A stretch of 64,000 bases of DNA from Streptomyces albireticuli (GTDB lineage Bacteria > Actinomycetota > Actinomycetes > Streptomycetales > Streptomycetaceae). The notes beneath the pieces are model-generated. The model worked only from the letters and a program-made list of their open reading frames with translations, did no database searches and was not told the DNA's origin. How positions within the stretch are numbered: position 1 is the first letter of the stretch; every line of letters starts with the position of its first letter. Shown here piece after piece: positions 1-8,829 of the stretch. The stretch lies in contig NZ_JAJQQS010000004.1 in the NCBI RefSeq assembly GCF_021228125.1, positions 1-64,000 of the forward strand. The letters run 5' to 3'. A program made the position numbers and the translations under genes.

Positions 1-261
1 ACCAGAAGGCCGGAGACGGGGTATTTTATAGTCTGGCGTTGACTTTTGGCACGCTGTTGAGTTCTCAAGGAACGGACGCTTCCTTTGTACTCACCCTCTC
101 GGGCTTTCCTCCGGGCGCTTCCCTTCGGTATTTCGTGTTCCGACTCTATCAGATCCTTTTCCGTGCCGTTCCCGGCTGGAATTTTGTTTCCGATCCCCTG
201 TCGGCGGGGTGTTCACTACTTTAGCGGCTTTCCCTGCCGGCTCCTAATCGAGCCGATCGAC
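1..261. other. Non-coding block resembling stable-RNA operon flank
   Basis: No convincing gene lies here. Base composition is clearly more A/T-rich than the rest of the window. It contains a perfect inverted repeat TTGAGTTCTCAA at 57-68 inside a stretch that resembles the leader/spacer sequences I remember from actinobacterial rRNA and tRNA operons (GCTGTTGAGTTCTCAAGGAA). That resemblance is recalled, not computed. No tRNA cloverleaf or rRNA end can be drawn from these bases, so the RNA gene, if any, would lie left of the window. The short open frames here have no ribosome binding site and are not called. Confidence 0.35.
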
Positions 262-289
262 GTCATATTTCGGCACAGCGAAATATGAC
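262..289. terminator. Perfect AT-rich 11-bp hairpin upstream of crr
   Basis: The arms GTCATATTTCG (262-272) and CGAAATATGAC (279-289) are exact reverse complements around the 6-nt loop GCACAG. The A/T content of the stem is striking in this genome. It could be a terminator for a transcript entering from the left, or an operator; there is no long T-run, so the function is inferred. About 285 bases of gene-free DNA follow before crr, in which I see no clear promoter and no DasR-type (dre) site. Confidence 0.5.
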
Positions 290-574
290 CCCGTCAGGGG
301 CGACCCCGTAGTAGTGAGTGTGCCGCCCGCGCCTCGCCAGCAGTTGACTGCGGGCCTCGGTCGTGGGCAGGGATCCGACAGTACAGCTCCCGGCGGGGCG
401 AGGCAAATCGATTAAGCAGCCCTCACGCCGTCCGCCAAGGGCTCCCGGAGCTCCGCCGGGTGGCCCTCGCGCGTGCGGAACCCTCAGTTCCTATGACATA
501 CGCTTCTGGCCAGTGCGCCGTCCAGGACAGGCAGTGACGGCGCGTGATGAATCTTCACCCCTGGGAGGCTTCCC

Positions 575-1024
575 ATGACCACCGTGTCGTCCCCGCTCGC
601 CGGACGTGCCATCGGACTCGCGGCAGTGCCCGACCCGGTCTTCTCCGGCTCGATGGTGGGCCCCGGTACCGCTATTGACCCCGTGCGCGAGCCGCACGCG
701 GCGGTCTCGCCCGTCGACGGTGTCATCGTCTCGCTGCACCCCCACGCCTTCGTCGTCGTCGACGGCGAGGGCCACGGTGTGCTGACGCACCTCGGCATCG
801 ACACCGTCCAGCTCAACGGCGAGGGCTTCGAGCTGCTCGTCAACAAGGGCGACACCGTCACGCGCGGCCAGGAGGTCGTGCGCTGGAACCCGGTCGCCGT
901 CGAGGCCGCCGGCAAGTCGCCGATCTGCCCCGTCGTCGCACTGGAGGCCACCGCCGACTCGCTCGGTGACGTCCTCGAGGCCGACGACGTCAAGGCCGGG
1001 GACACGCTCTTCAGCTGGCGGTAG
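575..1024 (+). CDS. crr: PTS glucose-type EIIA component (Crr)
   Basis: This is the cytosolic phosphocarrier of the sugar phosphotransferase system. It receives phosphate from HPr and passes it to sugar-specific EIIB/EIIC permeases. The 149-residue length fits single-domain EIIA-Glc proteins (PTS_EIIA_1). The active-site motif THLGIDTV places the phosphorylated histidine at His72, and His57 in PHAF matches the second conserved active-site histidine. The ATG is preceded by a good ribosome site (GGGAGG). It is followed after 104 bases by ptsI in the same direction, so the two are probably co-transcribed. ptsH and sugar-specific permease genes are not in the window. In S. coelicolor this pair is controlled by DasR; I did not find a DasR site here by eye. 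Confidence 0.95.
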   Translation: MTTVSSPLAGRAIGLAAVPDPVFSGSMVGPGTAIDPVREPHAAVSPVDGVIVSLHPHAFVVVDGEGHGVLTHLGIDTVQLNGEGFELLVNKGDTVTRGQEVVRWNPVAVEAAGKSPICPVVALEATADSLGDVLEADDVKAGDTLFSWR

Positions 1025-1128
1025 GCCGCACACCCCCCACCCGCCATGACAGGAAGCGCGGAGCGGGGCGGAACGTAGGACATTCCATCGCGGCGGCCGG
1101 GTCCGCCGCTTCAACGGAGACGGGTGAA

Positions 1129-2799
1129 ATGGAGACAACGCTGCGAGGCGTCGGCGTGAGCCACGGTGTGGCGATCGGCGAGGTGCGGCACATGGGCACG
1201 GCGGTTCTGGAGCCGCCGGCCAAGCAGATTCCGGCCGATGAGGCGCCGCGCGAACAGGGGCGCGCCCGCCAGGCCGTGGAAGCTGTGGCATCGGACCTCA
1301 TCGCGCGCGGCAACCTGGCCGGTGGCGAGGCCCAGCACGTGCTCGAGGCCCAGGCCATGATGGCGCAGGACCCGGAGCTCATGGCCGACGTCGAACGGCG
1401 CATCACCGTCGGCAGCACCGCCGAGCGCGCGGTGTACGACGCCTTCGCCGCCTACCGCGCGCTGCTGGCCAACGCCGGCGAGTACCTGGCCGGCCGGGTG
1501 GCCGACCTGGACGACGTGCGGAACCGTATCGTCGCGCGCCTGCTGGGCGTGCCGATGCCGGGCGTGCCGGACAGCGACGAGCCGTATGTGCTGATCGCGC
1601 GGGACCTGGCGCCCGCCGACACCGCGCTGCTCGACCCGACGCTGGTGCTCGGTTTCGTCACCGAGGAGGGCGGGCCGACCAGCCACAGCGCCATCCTCGC
1701 CCGTGCGCTCGGAGTGCCCGCCGTCGTGGCGCTGCCCGGCGCCGGTGAGCTGGCCGAGGGCACGGTCGTGGCCGTCGACGGCAGCACGGGCGACATCTTC
1801 GTCGACCCGAGCGCCGAGAAGCGCGCCGAGCTGACGAAGGCCGCCGAGGCGCGCAAGGCCGCGCTCGCCGCGTCGTCCGGCCCGGGTGCGACGTCCGACG
1901 GGCACAAGGTGCCGCTGCTCGCGAACGTCGGTGGCCCGGCGGACGTGCCGGCCGCGGTCGAGGCGGGCGCCGAGGGCGTCGGTCTGTTCCGCACCGAGTT
2001 CCTCTTCCTGGACGACAGCAAGAAGGCGCCCTCGGAGGCCAAGCAGGTCGAGGCCTACCGCAAGGTCCTGGAGGCGTTCCCCGAGGGCCGTGTGGTGGTG
2101 CGCGTGCTGGACGCGGGCGCGGACAAGCCGCTCGACTTCCTGACGCCGGCCGACGAGCCGAACCCGGCGCTCGGCGTGCGCGGTCTGCGCACCCTGCTGG
2201 ACCACCCGGACGTGCTGCGCACGCAGCTGGTCGCGCTGGCCAAGGCCGCCGAGGGGCTGCCGGTCTACCTCGAGGTCATGGCCCCGATGGTGGCGGACCG
2301 CACGGACGCCAAGGCGTTCGCGGACGCGTGCCGTGAGGCCGGTCTCCAGGCCAAGTTCGGCGCGATGGTGGAGATCCCCTCCGCCGCGCTGCGGGCGCGC
2401 TCGATCCTCCAGGAGGTCGAGTTCCTCTCGCTGGGCACCAACGACCTGGCGCAGTACACCTTCGCCGCCGACCGTCAGGTCGGTGCGGTGTCCCGTCTCC
2501 AGGACCCGTGGCAGCCGGCGCTGCTCGACCTGGTCGCCGCTTCCGCCGAGGCCGCCAAGGCCGAGGGCAAGAGCTGCGGCGTCTGCGGTGAGGCCGCTTC
2601 GGACCCGCTGCTGGCCTGTGTGCTGACCGGACTGGGCGTCACCAGCCTGTCCATGGGCGCCGCGTCGATTCCTTATGTGCGCGCGACCCTGGCCAAGCAC
2701 ACGCTCGCCCAGTGCGAGCGCGCCGCCGCCGCGGCGCGTGCCACGGACACGGCCGAGGAGGCCCGTCTGGCCGCGCAGGCGGTGCTGTCCGGCGAGTGA
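1129..2799 (+). CDS. ptsI: PTS enzyme I (phosphoenolpyruvate-protein phosphotransferase)
   Basis: Enzyme I takes phosphate from phosphoenolpyruvate and transfers it to HPr, starting the PTS cascade that also phosphorylates Crr encoded just upstream. The 556-residue length is normal for the family. The N-terminal domain carries the phosphohistidine motif GGPTSHSAILAR with the active histidine at about residue 186. The C-terminal PEP-binding barrel has the FRTEFLFL segment, the LSLGTNDLAQYTFAADR signature and the catalytic cysteine in GVCGEAASDP near residue 486. The ATG start follows a purine-rich stretch (GGAGACGGGTGAA). Transcription is closed off by a strong hairpin about 45 bases after the stop. 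Confidence 0.96.
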   Translation: METTLRGVGVSHGVAIGEVRHMGTAVLEPPAKQIPADEAPREQGRARQAVEAVASDLIARGNLAGGEAQHVLEAQAMMAQDPELMADVERRITVGSTAERAVYDAFAAYRALLANAGEYLAGRVADLDDVRNRIVARLLGVPMPGVPDSDEPYVLIARDLAPADTALLDPTLVLGFVTEEGGPTSHSAILARALGVPAVVALPGAGELAEGTVVAVDGSTGDIFVDPSAEKRAELTKAAEARKAALAASSGPGATSDGHKVPLLANVGGPADVPAAVEAGAEGVGLFRTEFLFLDDSKKAPSEAKQVEAYRKVLEAFPEGRVVVRVLDAGADKPLDFLTPADEPNPALGVRGLRTLLDHPDVLRTQLVALAKAAEGLPVYLEVMAPMVADRTDAKAFADACREAGLQAKFGAMVEIPSAALRARSILQEVEFLSLGTNDLAQYTFAADRQVGAVSRLQDPWQPALLDLVAASAEAAKAEGKSCGVCGEAASDPLLACVLTGLGVTSLSMGAASIPYVRATLAKHTLAQCERAAAAARATDTAEEARLAAQAVLSGE

Positions 2800-2842
2800 G
2801 CCGGCGGGCCGCGTCGGTGTGACGTGACCGGATGACGTGAGG

Positions 2843-2868
2843 GGTGCCCCGCCGGAAGGCGGGGCACC
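2843..2868 (+). terminator. Rho-independent-type hairpin after ptsI
   Basis: The stem GGTGCCCCGCC / GGCGGGGCACC is a perfect 11-bp pair around a GGAA tetraloop, followed by TTT. It sits between the convergent ptsI and the minus-strand gene ending at 2879, so it can serve both transcripts. Confidence 0.8.
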
Positions 2869-2878
2869 TTTCGCGTTC

Positions 2879-3868
2879 TCAGACCTTTCCTCCGCCTTCC
2901 GCTTCCCCTTCCGTTTCTTCTTCTTCTGCTGCTTCTTCTTCCGCTCGTGCGTCTTCTTCCGCGCCCTCTTCTCCCGTGTCCTCTTCTTCGGGCAGCGGCA
3001 GGCCCCCGCGGTAGTCGACGCCGGGCTCCGGGGGCACGGGCTCGCCCGTGCGGGCGTCGGTGCAGTAGGCGGCGAAGACCTCGGCCTCCGTGAGGGGCCT
3101 CAGCCGGCCGTCCCGTACGGTCCATCCCCGGACGGTGTCGCGGCGGCCCGGCAGCGTGGTGCGCAGCACGACGCCGCCGGGGCGGTCCGCGGCGATACCG
3201 GCCGCCAGCACCGTGCAGAAGACCAGAGCGGCGGCCTCCCCCAGGTGCAACAGGCCGTCGTCGCGGTGTTCGGCGTGCAGCACCGCGACGAGCGGGACAT
3301 CGCCCTCGGCAGAGACGCTGCACACCAGGTGGTGGCTGCCCGGACCCACGGCCCGGACGAGGCGGCGCAGCGCCCGGGTGGCGCGGGCGAAGGCGGCCCG
3401 TCCGATGTCCTCGCCGCAGGAGGCGCAGTCGCCGCCGGCGGTGAGGAGGGAGGAGGCGTACTCCCAGGTGGCCTGCTGTTCCGTCGCGTCGATGAGCTGG
3501 GGCAGCAGCCTGCCCATCGGCTGCCCCTCATAGGTGATTTTGGTGGCCGCCGCGGCGACCTCCGCCGTGTAGCGGGTGCGGCTGGCGGGGCTGTCGGGGT
3601 CGACGTGGGAGTCCGCGCAGAACTCCTCGTAGCCCACGGGGTCGAAGAGGGCGACGCTCGTGTGCGTGCCCTGGCGGGCGAGGGTCCGCAGCAGCCCCTC
3701 CATCTGCCGCAGGTAGGTGGCGTGGTCGTCGAAGACGAAGGTCGTGTATCTGCTCATGGCGGTGAAGTCCGCCTCGTCGGCCAGCACGGCCACGGTGCTG
3801 GGCACTTCGCGGCGCAGTACCCGCCGCGCCGTCATCTGTCGCTTGCCGCCGTTCCTGTGATGCGCCAT
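2879..3868 (-). CDS. Conserved hypothetical protein with acidic tail
   Basis: The 329-residue product is not a family I recognise. It is soluble, with no signal peptide or membrane segment. Visible features are a CxxC pair (CASCGED, possible metal site), a cysteine/histidine-containing middle region (SHHLVCSVS) and a C-terminal tail of about 50 residues made almost entirely of Glu, Ala, Gly and Asp, starting near PEEEDTGEEG. The first ~17 residues are basic. It is transcribed towards ptsI and preceded by the start of the MFS gene's 3' end only 23 bases away, so it may be read from the same transcript as the MFS gene. The acidic tail gives this end of the gene an unusual run of GAG/GAA codons. 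Confidence 0.75.
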   Translation of the reverse strand: MAHHRNGGKRQMTARRVLRREVPSTVAVLADEADFTAMSRYTTFVFDDHATYLRQMEGLLRTLARQGTHTSVALFDPVGYEEFCADSHVDPDSPASRTRYTAEVAAAATKITYEGQPMGRLLPQLIDATEQQATWEYASSLLTAGGDCASCGEDIGRAAFARATRALRRLVRAVGPGSHHLVCSVSAEGDVPLVAVLHAEHRDDGLLHLGEAAALVFCTVLAAGIAADRPGGVVLRTTLPGRRDTVRGWTVRDGRLRPLTEAEVFAAYCTDARTGEPVPPEPGVDYRGGLPLPEEEDTGEEGAEEDARAEEEAAEEEETEGEAEGGGKV

Positions 3869-3891
3869 GACTCCCCCATCGGCACGGACGA

Positions 3892-5232
3892 TCAGTGCTC
3901 ACTCACCGTAACCGAGGGCACTGACAACGCCCTGTCCCCGCGGTCGCGCACCAGGCGGTGCTGGGCGCAGCACATCGCGGCGAGTCCGGCGCCGAACGCG
4001 ATCCAGCCGAGTGGGCCGGTGGTGATGGCGGCGGTCACCGCGAGTGGTCCGACGCTGCGCTGGACGGCCTGGCCGAGGCCGTGCACGCCGAGGTAGGCGC
4101 CTTGAGCCGTGGGCGGGGCGAGGGCGACGGACAGTTCCCAGGAGGCGGTGGCGTGCAGCATCTCGGCGACGGTGAAGGCGGTGGCGGCGAGGGTGAGGCC
4201 GGTCGAGGCGATCCAGGGCGAGTCCGCGGCCGAGACGGCGAGGGCGATGCCGCCCGTCAGGAAGACGGCGGCCAGGGGAAGGAGTGTCGTGCGGGCGGCG
4301 CGGGGGGTGGTGCCGAAGCGTGCGAAGGGGACCTGGAAGCAGACCACGAGGACGCTGTTGAGGACGAGCAGGAGCGGGACGAGCTGGTGCGGTGCGGAGG
4401 TGGCCTTCACGGCCCACAGCGGCAGGCCGACCCGGAAGACGGAGTCGTCGAGGAAGAGGGCGGTCTCGGTGGCGGTGTAGGCGAGGTAGCGGCGGTCGCG
4501 CCACGGGTTGGACGCGGGTTCCGCCGCGGGTTCCGTGGTCGCCGCCGGGGTGTCGGCGGATGGCCCGGCAGAGGTTCCGGCCGGGCTGTCGGCCGAGGTG
4601 CCGGCCGGGGGCCCGGCCGCCTCGGGGCACCGTGCCGTCTCGGACGTGGTGACGAGGCGTGCGGGTGAGGGGGGTTCGCCGCAGCGCAGGGTGAGGACGG
4701 CGGCGAGGACGAAGGAGAGGGCGTCGCCGATGAGCAGGCCGCGGTAGACGGTGGCGCTGCCGGCGGTGAGCGCGCCGGCCGCCGCGAGTCCTCCGACGGA
4801 CCAGCCGAGGTTGGCGGCGGTGCGGTTGATCGCCTGGTAGCGGGCGCGCTCGGCGTCGGCGACCCGGGTCGCGTACAGCTTGGTGAGGACGGAGGAGGCG
4901 CGGTCGCCGAGGCTGCCGACGGCGGCGATGGCGAGGAGGAGGCGCAGGTCCGTGGTGGTGAGGAGGGAGAGGGAGGCGAGGGCTCGCACGGCCTGGACGG
5001 CGGCCAGGAGCGGTCGTAGGGGGACGCGGTCGGCGAGCAGGCCGCCGAGGGGTGGGCCGGCGATGCCGGCGGCTCCGGAGGCGCCGAGCAGGAAGCCGAT
5101 CTCGGCGGTGCCGAGTCCGGCGACGTAGGTGAAGTAGAGGACGGCGGTCGCCCCCCAGAGTCCGGAGCCGACCCGGTCGACGAAGCTGATGGCCAGCAGA
5201 CGGCGTCCGTCCGCTCCCCCCGGTATACGCAT
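3892..5232 (-). CDS. Major facilitator superfamily transporter
   Basis: A 446-residue polytopic membrane protein with about twelve hydrophobic segments and an MFS loop (GGLLADRVPLRPLL) between helices 2 and 3. It is most like drug-efflux or small-molecule exporters; the substrate cannot be read from sequence. A Pro/Ala/Thr/Ser-rich cytoplasmic loop (about residues 190-225) separates the two six-helix halves. I chose the ATG at 5232 because it has an AAGGGGA ribosome site; the frame is open further upstream, but that would run into the divergent promoter. It is transcribed divergently from the MocR-type regulator, which is the likely controller by context. Confidence 0.85.
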   Translation of the reverse strand: MRIPGGADGRRLLAISFVDRVGSGLWGATAVLYFTYVAGLGTAEIGFLLGASGAAGIAGPPLGGLLADRVPLRPLLAAVQAVRALASLSLLTTTDLRLLLAIAAVGSLGDRASSVLTKLYATRVADAERARYQAINRTAANLGWSVGGLAAAGALTAGSATVYRGLLIGDALSFVLAAVLTLRCGEPPSPARLVTTSETARCPEAAGPPAGTSADSPAGTSAGPSADTPAATTEPAAEPASNPWRDRRYLAYTATETALFLDDSVFRVGLPLWAVKATSAPHQLVPLLLVLNSVLVVCFQVPFARFGTTPRAARTTLLPLAAVFLTGGIALAVSAADSPWIASTGLTLAATAFTVAEMLHATASWELSVALAPPTAQGAYLGVHGLGQAVQRSVGPLAVTAAITTGPLGWIAFGAGLAAMCCAQHRLVRDRGDRALSVPSVTVSEH

Positions 5233-5248
5233 CTGGTTCCCCTTGACC

Positions 5249-5277
5249 TTGACCGATCTTTTGTACTGATACATACT
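5249..5277 (+). promoter_or_regulatory. Vegetative-type promoter for the MocR regulator (leaderless)
   Basis: TTGACC (5249-5254) and CATACT (5272-5277) are separated by exactly 17 bases, a good sigma-HrdB-type pair. The expected transcription start, about 7 bases later, coincides with the GTG start codons at 5285/5288, and there is no ribosome binding site, so the mRNA is probably leaderless. The same 50 bases must also hold the MFS promoter on the other strand. Confidence 0.65.
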
Positions 5278-5284
5278 CAGATCT

Positions 5285-6604
5285 GTGGTGACACAATATG
5301 AGTTCACTGGTACGAACGCCAAGGGGATCGCCGCGTCCATCGAGCGCGGAGTGGCCGAGGGCGCACTGCCGCCGGGCAGCGCCCTGCCGCCCGTACGGGT
5401 GCTGGCCGAGCGCCTGGGGGTGAGCCCGGGCACCGTCGCGGCCACGTACAAGGAGCTGCGCGGGCGGGGCATCGTGCTCACCCGGGGGCGCGGCGGGACG
5501 GTCGTCGCCGAGGCTCCGGCGGTGGCCTCCCGGCGACCGCCGAAGGTCCCCCAGGGGCTGCGCGACCTCTCCGGCGGCCATCCCGACCGGACGTTCCTGC
5601 CCAGCAGGCTGCCCTCGGCCCGGGCGGCGGCGGGGTCGCGCTCGCACCGCTCGTCGCCACGGCTCGCGCGGCTCGAGGAGCTGGTCCGCGCCTGGTACGA
5701 GCGGGACGGCGTGCCGTCGTCGCATGTGACGTTCGCGCACAGCGGGCTCGACTGCGTGGCGCGGCTGCTCTCCGTCGAGCTCCGGCCGGGCGACGGGGTG
5801 GCGATGGAGGACCCCGGCTACCACCACCTGCTGGACCTCGTACCGGCGCTGGGGCTGCGGTCCGTGCCGGTGGTGGTGGACGACGAGGGGATCCGGCCGG
5901 AGTCGCTGCGGGCCGCGCTACGGGCGGGGGTGCGGGCGGTGATCTTCAGCCCGCGGTCGCAGAACCCGTACGGCGGCGCCTTCTCGGCCCGGCGACGGGA
6001 CGCCCTGGTGGCCGTGCTCGCGGAGGCGCCGGACGTGCTGGTGATCGAGAACGACCACGCGTCGGAGATCGCGGGCGTGCCGCTGCACAGCGTGGCGGCC
6101 GGCGGGCCGGGCCGCTGGGCCCAGATCCGCACCGTCACCAAGTACCTGGACTCGGATCTGCGGTGGGCGGCGATGGCGTGCGACGCGATCACGCTGGCCC
6201 GGCACGACGGGCGGCTGCTGCTGACCTCCGGCTGGGTGAGCCACGCGCTCCAGGACGCGGTGGCCGGGCTGCTGGCGGACCCCGGGGCCCGGGCCCTCGT
6301 GGCCCGGGCGCGCGACGCCTACGCGCTGCGCCGGGAGACGCTGCTGCGGGAGCTGGCCCGGCACGGCCTCGACGCGCACGGCGCCAGCGGGCTGAACATC
6401 TGGGTGCCGGTGTGCGACGAGGCCGCGGTCGTCAACGGCCTGCGGTCGTCGGGCTGGTGGGTGGCGGCCGGGGCACGGTTCCGGACCGGCACCGCGCCCG
6501 GGGTGCGGATCACGACGACGGACCTGCTGCCGGAGGAGGCCGTACGCCTGGCGGCGGACTTCGCCGGGATGCTGGGCGAGCGCCAGGCGACGTACGGCGG
6601 GTGA
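5285..6604 (+). CDS. MocR-type GntR regulator with aminotransferase domain
   Basis: A fusion regulator of 439 residues. The N-terminal GntR winged helix (LPPVRVLAERLGVSPGTVAA) precedes a class-I aminotransferase-like domain of about 330 residues that binds PLP. The PLP-type lysine is probably Lys286 in VTKYLDSDLRW. MocR proteins sense PLP-linked amines or vitamin B6 and usually control a divergent neighbour, here the MFS gene 52 bases away. The second start (GTG 5288) is possible. The lysine region is less canonical than SKxxxPxLRLG, so ligand chemistry may differ. Confidence 0.85.
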   Translation: MVTQYEFTGTNAKGIAASIERGVAEGALPPGSALPPVRVLAERLGVSPGTVAATYKELRGRGIVLTRGRGGTVVAEAPAVASRRPPKVPQGLRDLSGGHPDRTFLPSRLPSARAAAGSRSHRSSPRLARLEELVRAWYERDGVPSSHVTFAHSGLDCVARLLSVELRPGDGVAMEDPGYHHLLDLVPALGLRSVPVVVDDEGIRPESLRAALRAGVRAVIFSPRSQNPYGGAFSARRRDALVAVLAEAPDVLVIENDHASEIAGVPLHSVAAGGPGRWAQIRTVTKYLDSDLRWAAMACDAITLARHDGRLLLTSGWVSHALQDAVAGLLADPGARALVARARDAYALRRETLLRELARHGLDAHGASGLNIWVPVCDEAAVVNGLRSSGWWVAAGARFRTGTAPGVRITTTDLLPEEAVRLAADFAGMLGERQATYGG

Positions 6605-6617
6605 GGCGGGCGCGCGG

Positions 6618-8624
6618 TCAGCCGCGCGACCGGCCCAGCTCCTCGTAGAAGCTCAGCAGGCCGGCGTCGTCGACCGAGCCGGGGTTGACGGCCTTCTCCA
6701 TCGGTGTGCCCTGGAGGAGGCGCTTGACGGGGACCTCGATGCGCTTGCCGGTCAGGGTGTGCGGAACGGCGGGCACCTCGATGACCTCGTCGGGGACGTG
6801 GCGGGGTGAGAGCTGGGTACGGATGGTGCTCTTGATGCGGTCGAGCAGGGCGTCGTCGAGGGTGGCGCCCGGGGTGAGGTGGACGAAGAGGGGCATCCAG
6901 TATCCGCCGTCGGGCTCTTCGACGCCGATGACGAGGGACTCGCGGATCTCGGGGAGGCGCTCGACGGCCTCGTAGATGTCCGCGGAGCCCATGCGGACTC
7001 CCTGGCGGTTGAGGGTGGAGTCGGAGCGGCCGTGGATCACGACGCTGCCGCGGGAGGTGAGGGTGATCCAGTCGCCGTGGCGCCAGACGCCGGGGAACAT
7101 CTCGAAGTAGCTGTCGCGGTAGCGGGAGCCGTCGGGGTCGTTCCAGAAGCGGATCGGCATGGACGGCATGGGGTTGGCCACGATCAGCTCGCCGACCTCG
7201 TCGGTGACGGGCTTGCCCTGGGCGTCCCAGGCCTGGAGGTCCGTGCCCAGGCAGGGCGCCTGGAGCTCGCCGATGTGCACGGGCAGGGTGGGCACGGCGC
7301 CGGCGAAGCAGCTGCACACGTCGGTGCCGCCGCTGACGGAGGCGATCCACATGTCCTCGGCGACCTCGTCGTGGAGCCAGCGGAAGCCGTCGGGCGGCAG
7401 TGGCGAGCCCGTGGTGGCGACGCACTTGACGCGGGAGAGGTCGAAGTCGCGGCCGGGGTGGACCTCCGCCTTGCGACAGGCCATCACATACGCGGCGGAG
7501 GTGCCGAAGAGGGTGGCGCCGGTGCGCTCGGCGACGCGCCACTGGGCGGCGGTGTCGGGATGGCCGGGGCTGCCGTCGTAGAGGACGACCGTCGAGCCGA
7601 CCAGGAGGCCGGAGACGAGGAAGTTCCACATCATCCAGCCGGTCGAGGTGTACCAGAAGAAGCGGTCCTCGGGGCCGAGGTCGCAGTGCAGGGCGAGCTG
7701 CTTGAGGTGCTCCAGGAGGATGCCGCCCTGGGACTGCACGATGGCCTTGGGCAGGCCCGTGGTGCCCGAGGAGTAGAGCACCCACAGGGGGTGGTCGAAG
7801 GGGACCTGCTCGAAGACCGGCTCGGCCCCGGACGAGGTGAGGGCCTCCCACTCCAGGGCGCCCTCGGGGGCCGGGGTGCCCAGGAGCGGGACGTGCACGA
7901 CCGCGCGCACGGTCGGCAGGCCCGCGCGCAGCTCGGCCACGGTGTCCGCGCGGTCGTGGCGCTTGCCGCCGTAGCGGTAGCCGTCGACGGCGAACAGGAC
8001 GACGGGCTCCACCTGCTGGAAGCGGTCCAGGACGCTGCGGGCGCCGAAGTCGGGGGCGCAGGAGGTCCATACGGCGCCGACCGCGGCGGTGGCGAGCAGG
8101 GCGACGACGGCCTGCGGGACGTTGGGCAGATAGGCACTGACGCGGTCGCCGGGGCGGACGCCGAGGCGGCGCAGCTCGGCGGCGAGGGAACCGACCTGGG
8201 CGCGGAGCGCGGACCAGCTGACGGGGACCGGCTCATGGGTCTCGTCGACGTACAGCAGGGCGGGGCCGTCGGCGCGGGCGGGGTCCTCGGCGGCGCGCAG
8301 GGCGTGCTCGGCGTAATTGAGCGTGGCGCCGGGGAACCAGCGGGCGCCGGGCATGGCGGGGTCGGCGAGCACCTGCGGGGCCGGGGTGGAGAAGCGCACG
8401 TCGCACCAGGCGGCGACGGCCCGCCAGAAGTCGGGGAGGCGCTCCACGGACCAGCGGTGCAGCGCGGCGTAGCTCGCGGCGGGGTCACCGGGGAGGGGGG
8501 CCGGGGCGCCGTGCCGCTCGGCGGCCCAGGCGTGGAAGCGGGTGACCTGTGCGCGGGCGACGCGGTCCTCGCCGGGGGTCCACAGGGGTTCCGGCTGGGT
8601 GGCGGGCTGCGGTGCGGTGGTCAT
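6618..8624 (-). CDS. aacS: Acetoacetyl-CoA synthetase
   Basis: This cytosolic acyl-adenylating enzyme activates acetoacetate with CoA and ATP. At 668 residues it fits acetoacetyl-CoA synthetases, which carry an N-terminal extension like acetyl-CoA synthetase. The AMP-binding signature YSSGTTGLPKAIVQSQGG is intact. The C-terminal catalytic lysine lies in PHTLTGKRIEVPVKR, about Lys627; the equivalent lysine in the S. lividans enzyme is known to be controlled by acetylation. The ATG at 8624 has a GGGAG ribosome site; much longer upstream extensions of this frame overlap the divergent GH31 gene and are rejected. It converges with the MocR gene, leaving a 13-base gap. Confidence 0.9.
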   Translation of the reverse strand: MTTAPQPATQPEPLWTPGEDRVARAQVTRFHAWAAERHGAPAPLPGDPAASYAALHRWSVERLPDFWRAVAAWCDVRFSTPAPQVLADPAMPGARWFPGATLNYAEHALRAAEDPARADGPALLYVDETHEPVPVSWSALRAQVGSLAAELRRLGVRPGDRVSAYLPNVPQAVVALLATAAVGAVWTSCAPDFGARSVLDRFQQVEPVVLFAVDGYRYGGKRHDRADTVAELRAGLPTVRAVVHVPLLGTPAPEGALEWEALTSSGAEPVFEQVPFDHPLWVLYSSGTTGLPKAIVQSQGGILLEHLKQLALHCDLGPEDRFFWYTSTGWMMWNFLVSGLLVGSTVVLYDGSPGHPDTAAQWRVAERTGATLFGTSAAYVMACRKAEVHPGRDFDLSRVKCVATTGSPLPPDGFRWLHDEVAEDMWIASVSGGTDVCSCFAGAVPTLPVHIGELQAPCLGTDLQAWDAQGKPVTDEVGELIVANPMPSMPIRFWNDPDGSRYRDSYFEMFPGVWRHGDWITLTSRGSVVIHGRSDSTLNRQGVRMGSADIYEAVERLPEIRESLVIGVEEPDGGYWMPLFVHLTPGATLDDALLDRIKSTIRTQLSPRHVPDEVIEVPAVPHTLTGKRIEVPVKRLLQGTPMEKAVNPGSVDDAGLLSFYEELGRSRG

Positions 8625-8829
8625 CTGGCTGCTCCCGGCTGTTACGCGTCGTGGGCGTCGCGCCGCGCACCGGCGGGGTTCGCGCGGACGCGGCTGACAG
8701 GACGATGCCACGTGATCGACTCCCGCACCAGCCCTGTGGATAACCCTCGGGGGATCCCGGGTTCCCGGCGGGGTGAACGACAGTTGAACGGACCCCGCGC
8801 CCCCGGGCGGCGGTGGCAGGCTGATCAGC

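Noticed and set aside
1..300. tRNA or rRNA gene at the left edge
   Set aside because: No cloverleaf, anticodon arm or conserved rRNA end can be drawn; only flank-like sequence is present.
300..574. DasR (dre) operator upstream of crr
   Set aside because: No ACTGGTCTAGACCACT-like sequence is visible, although crr-ptsI is DasR-controlled in S. coelicolor.
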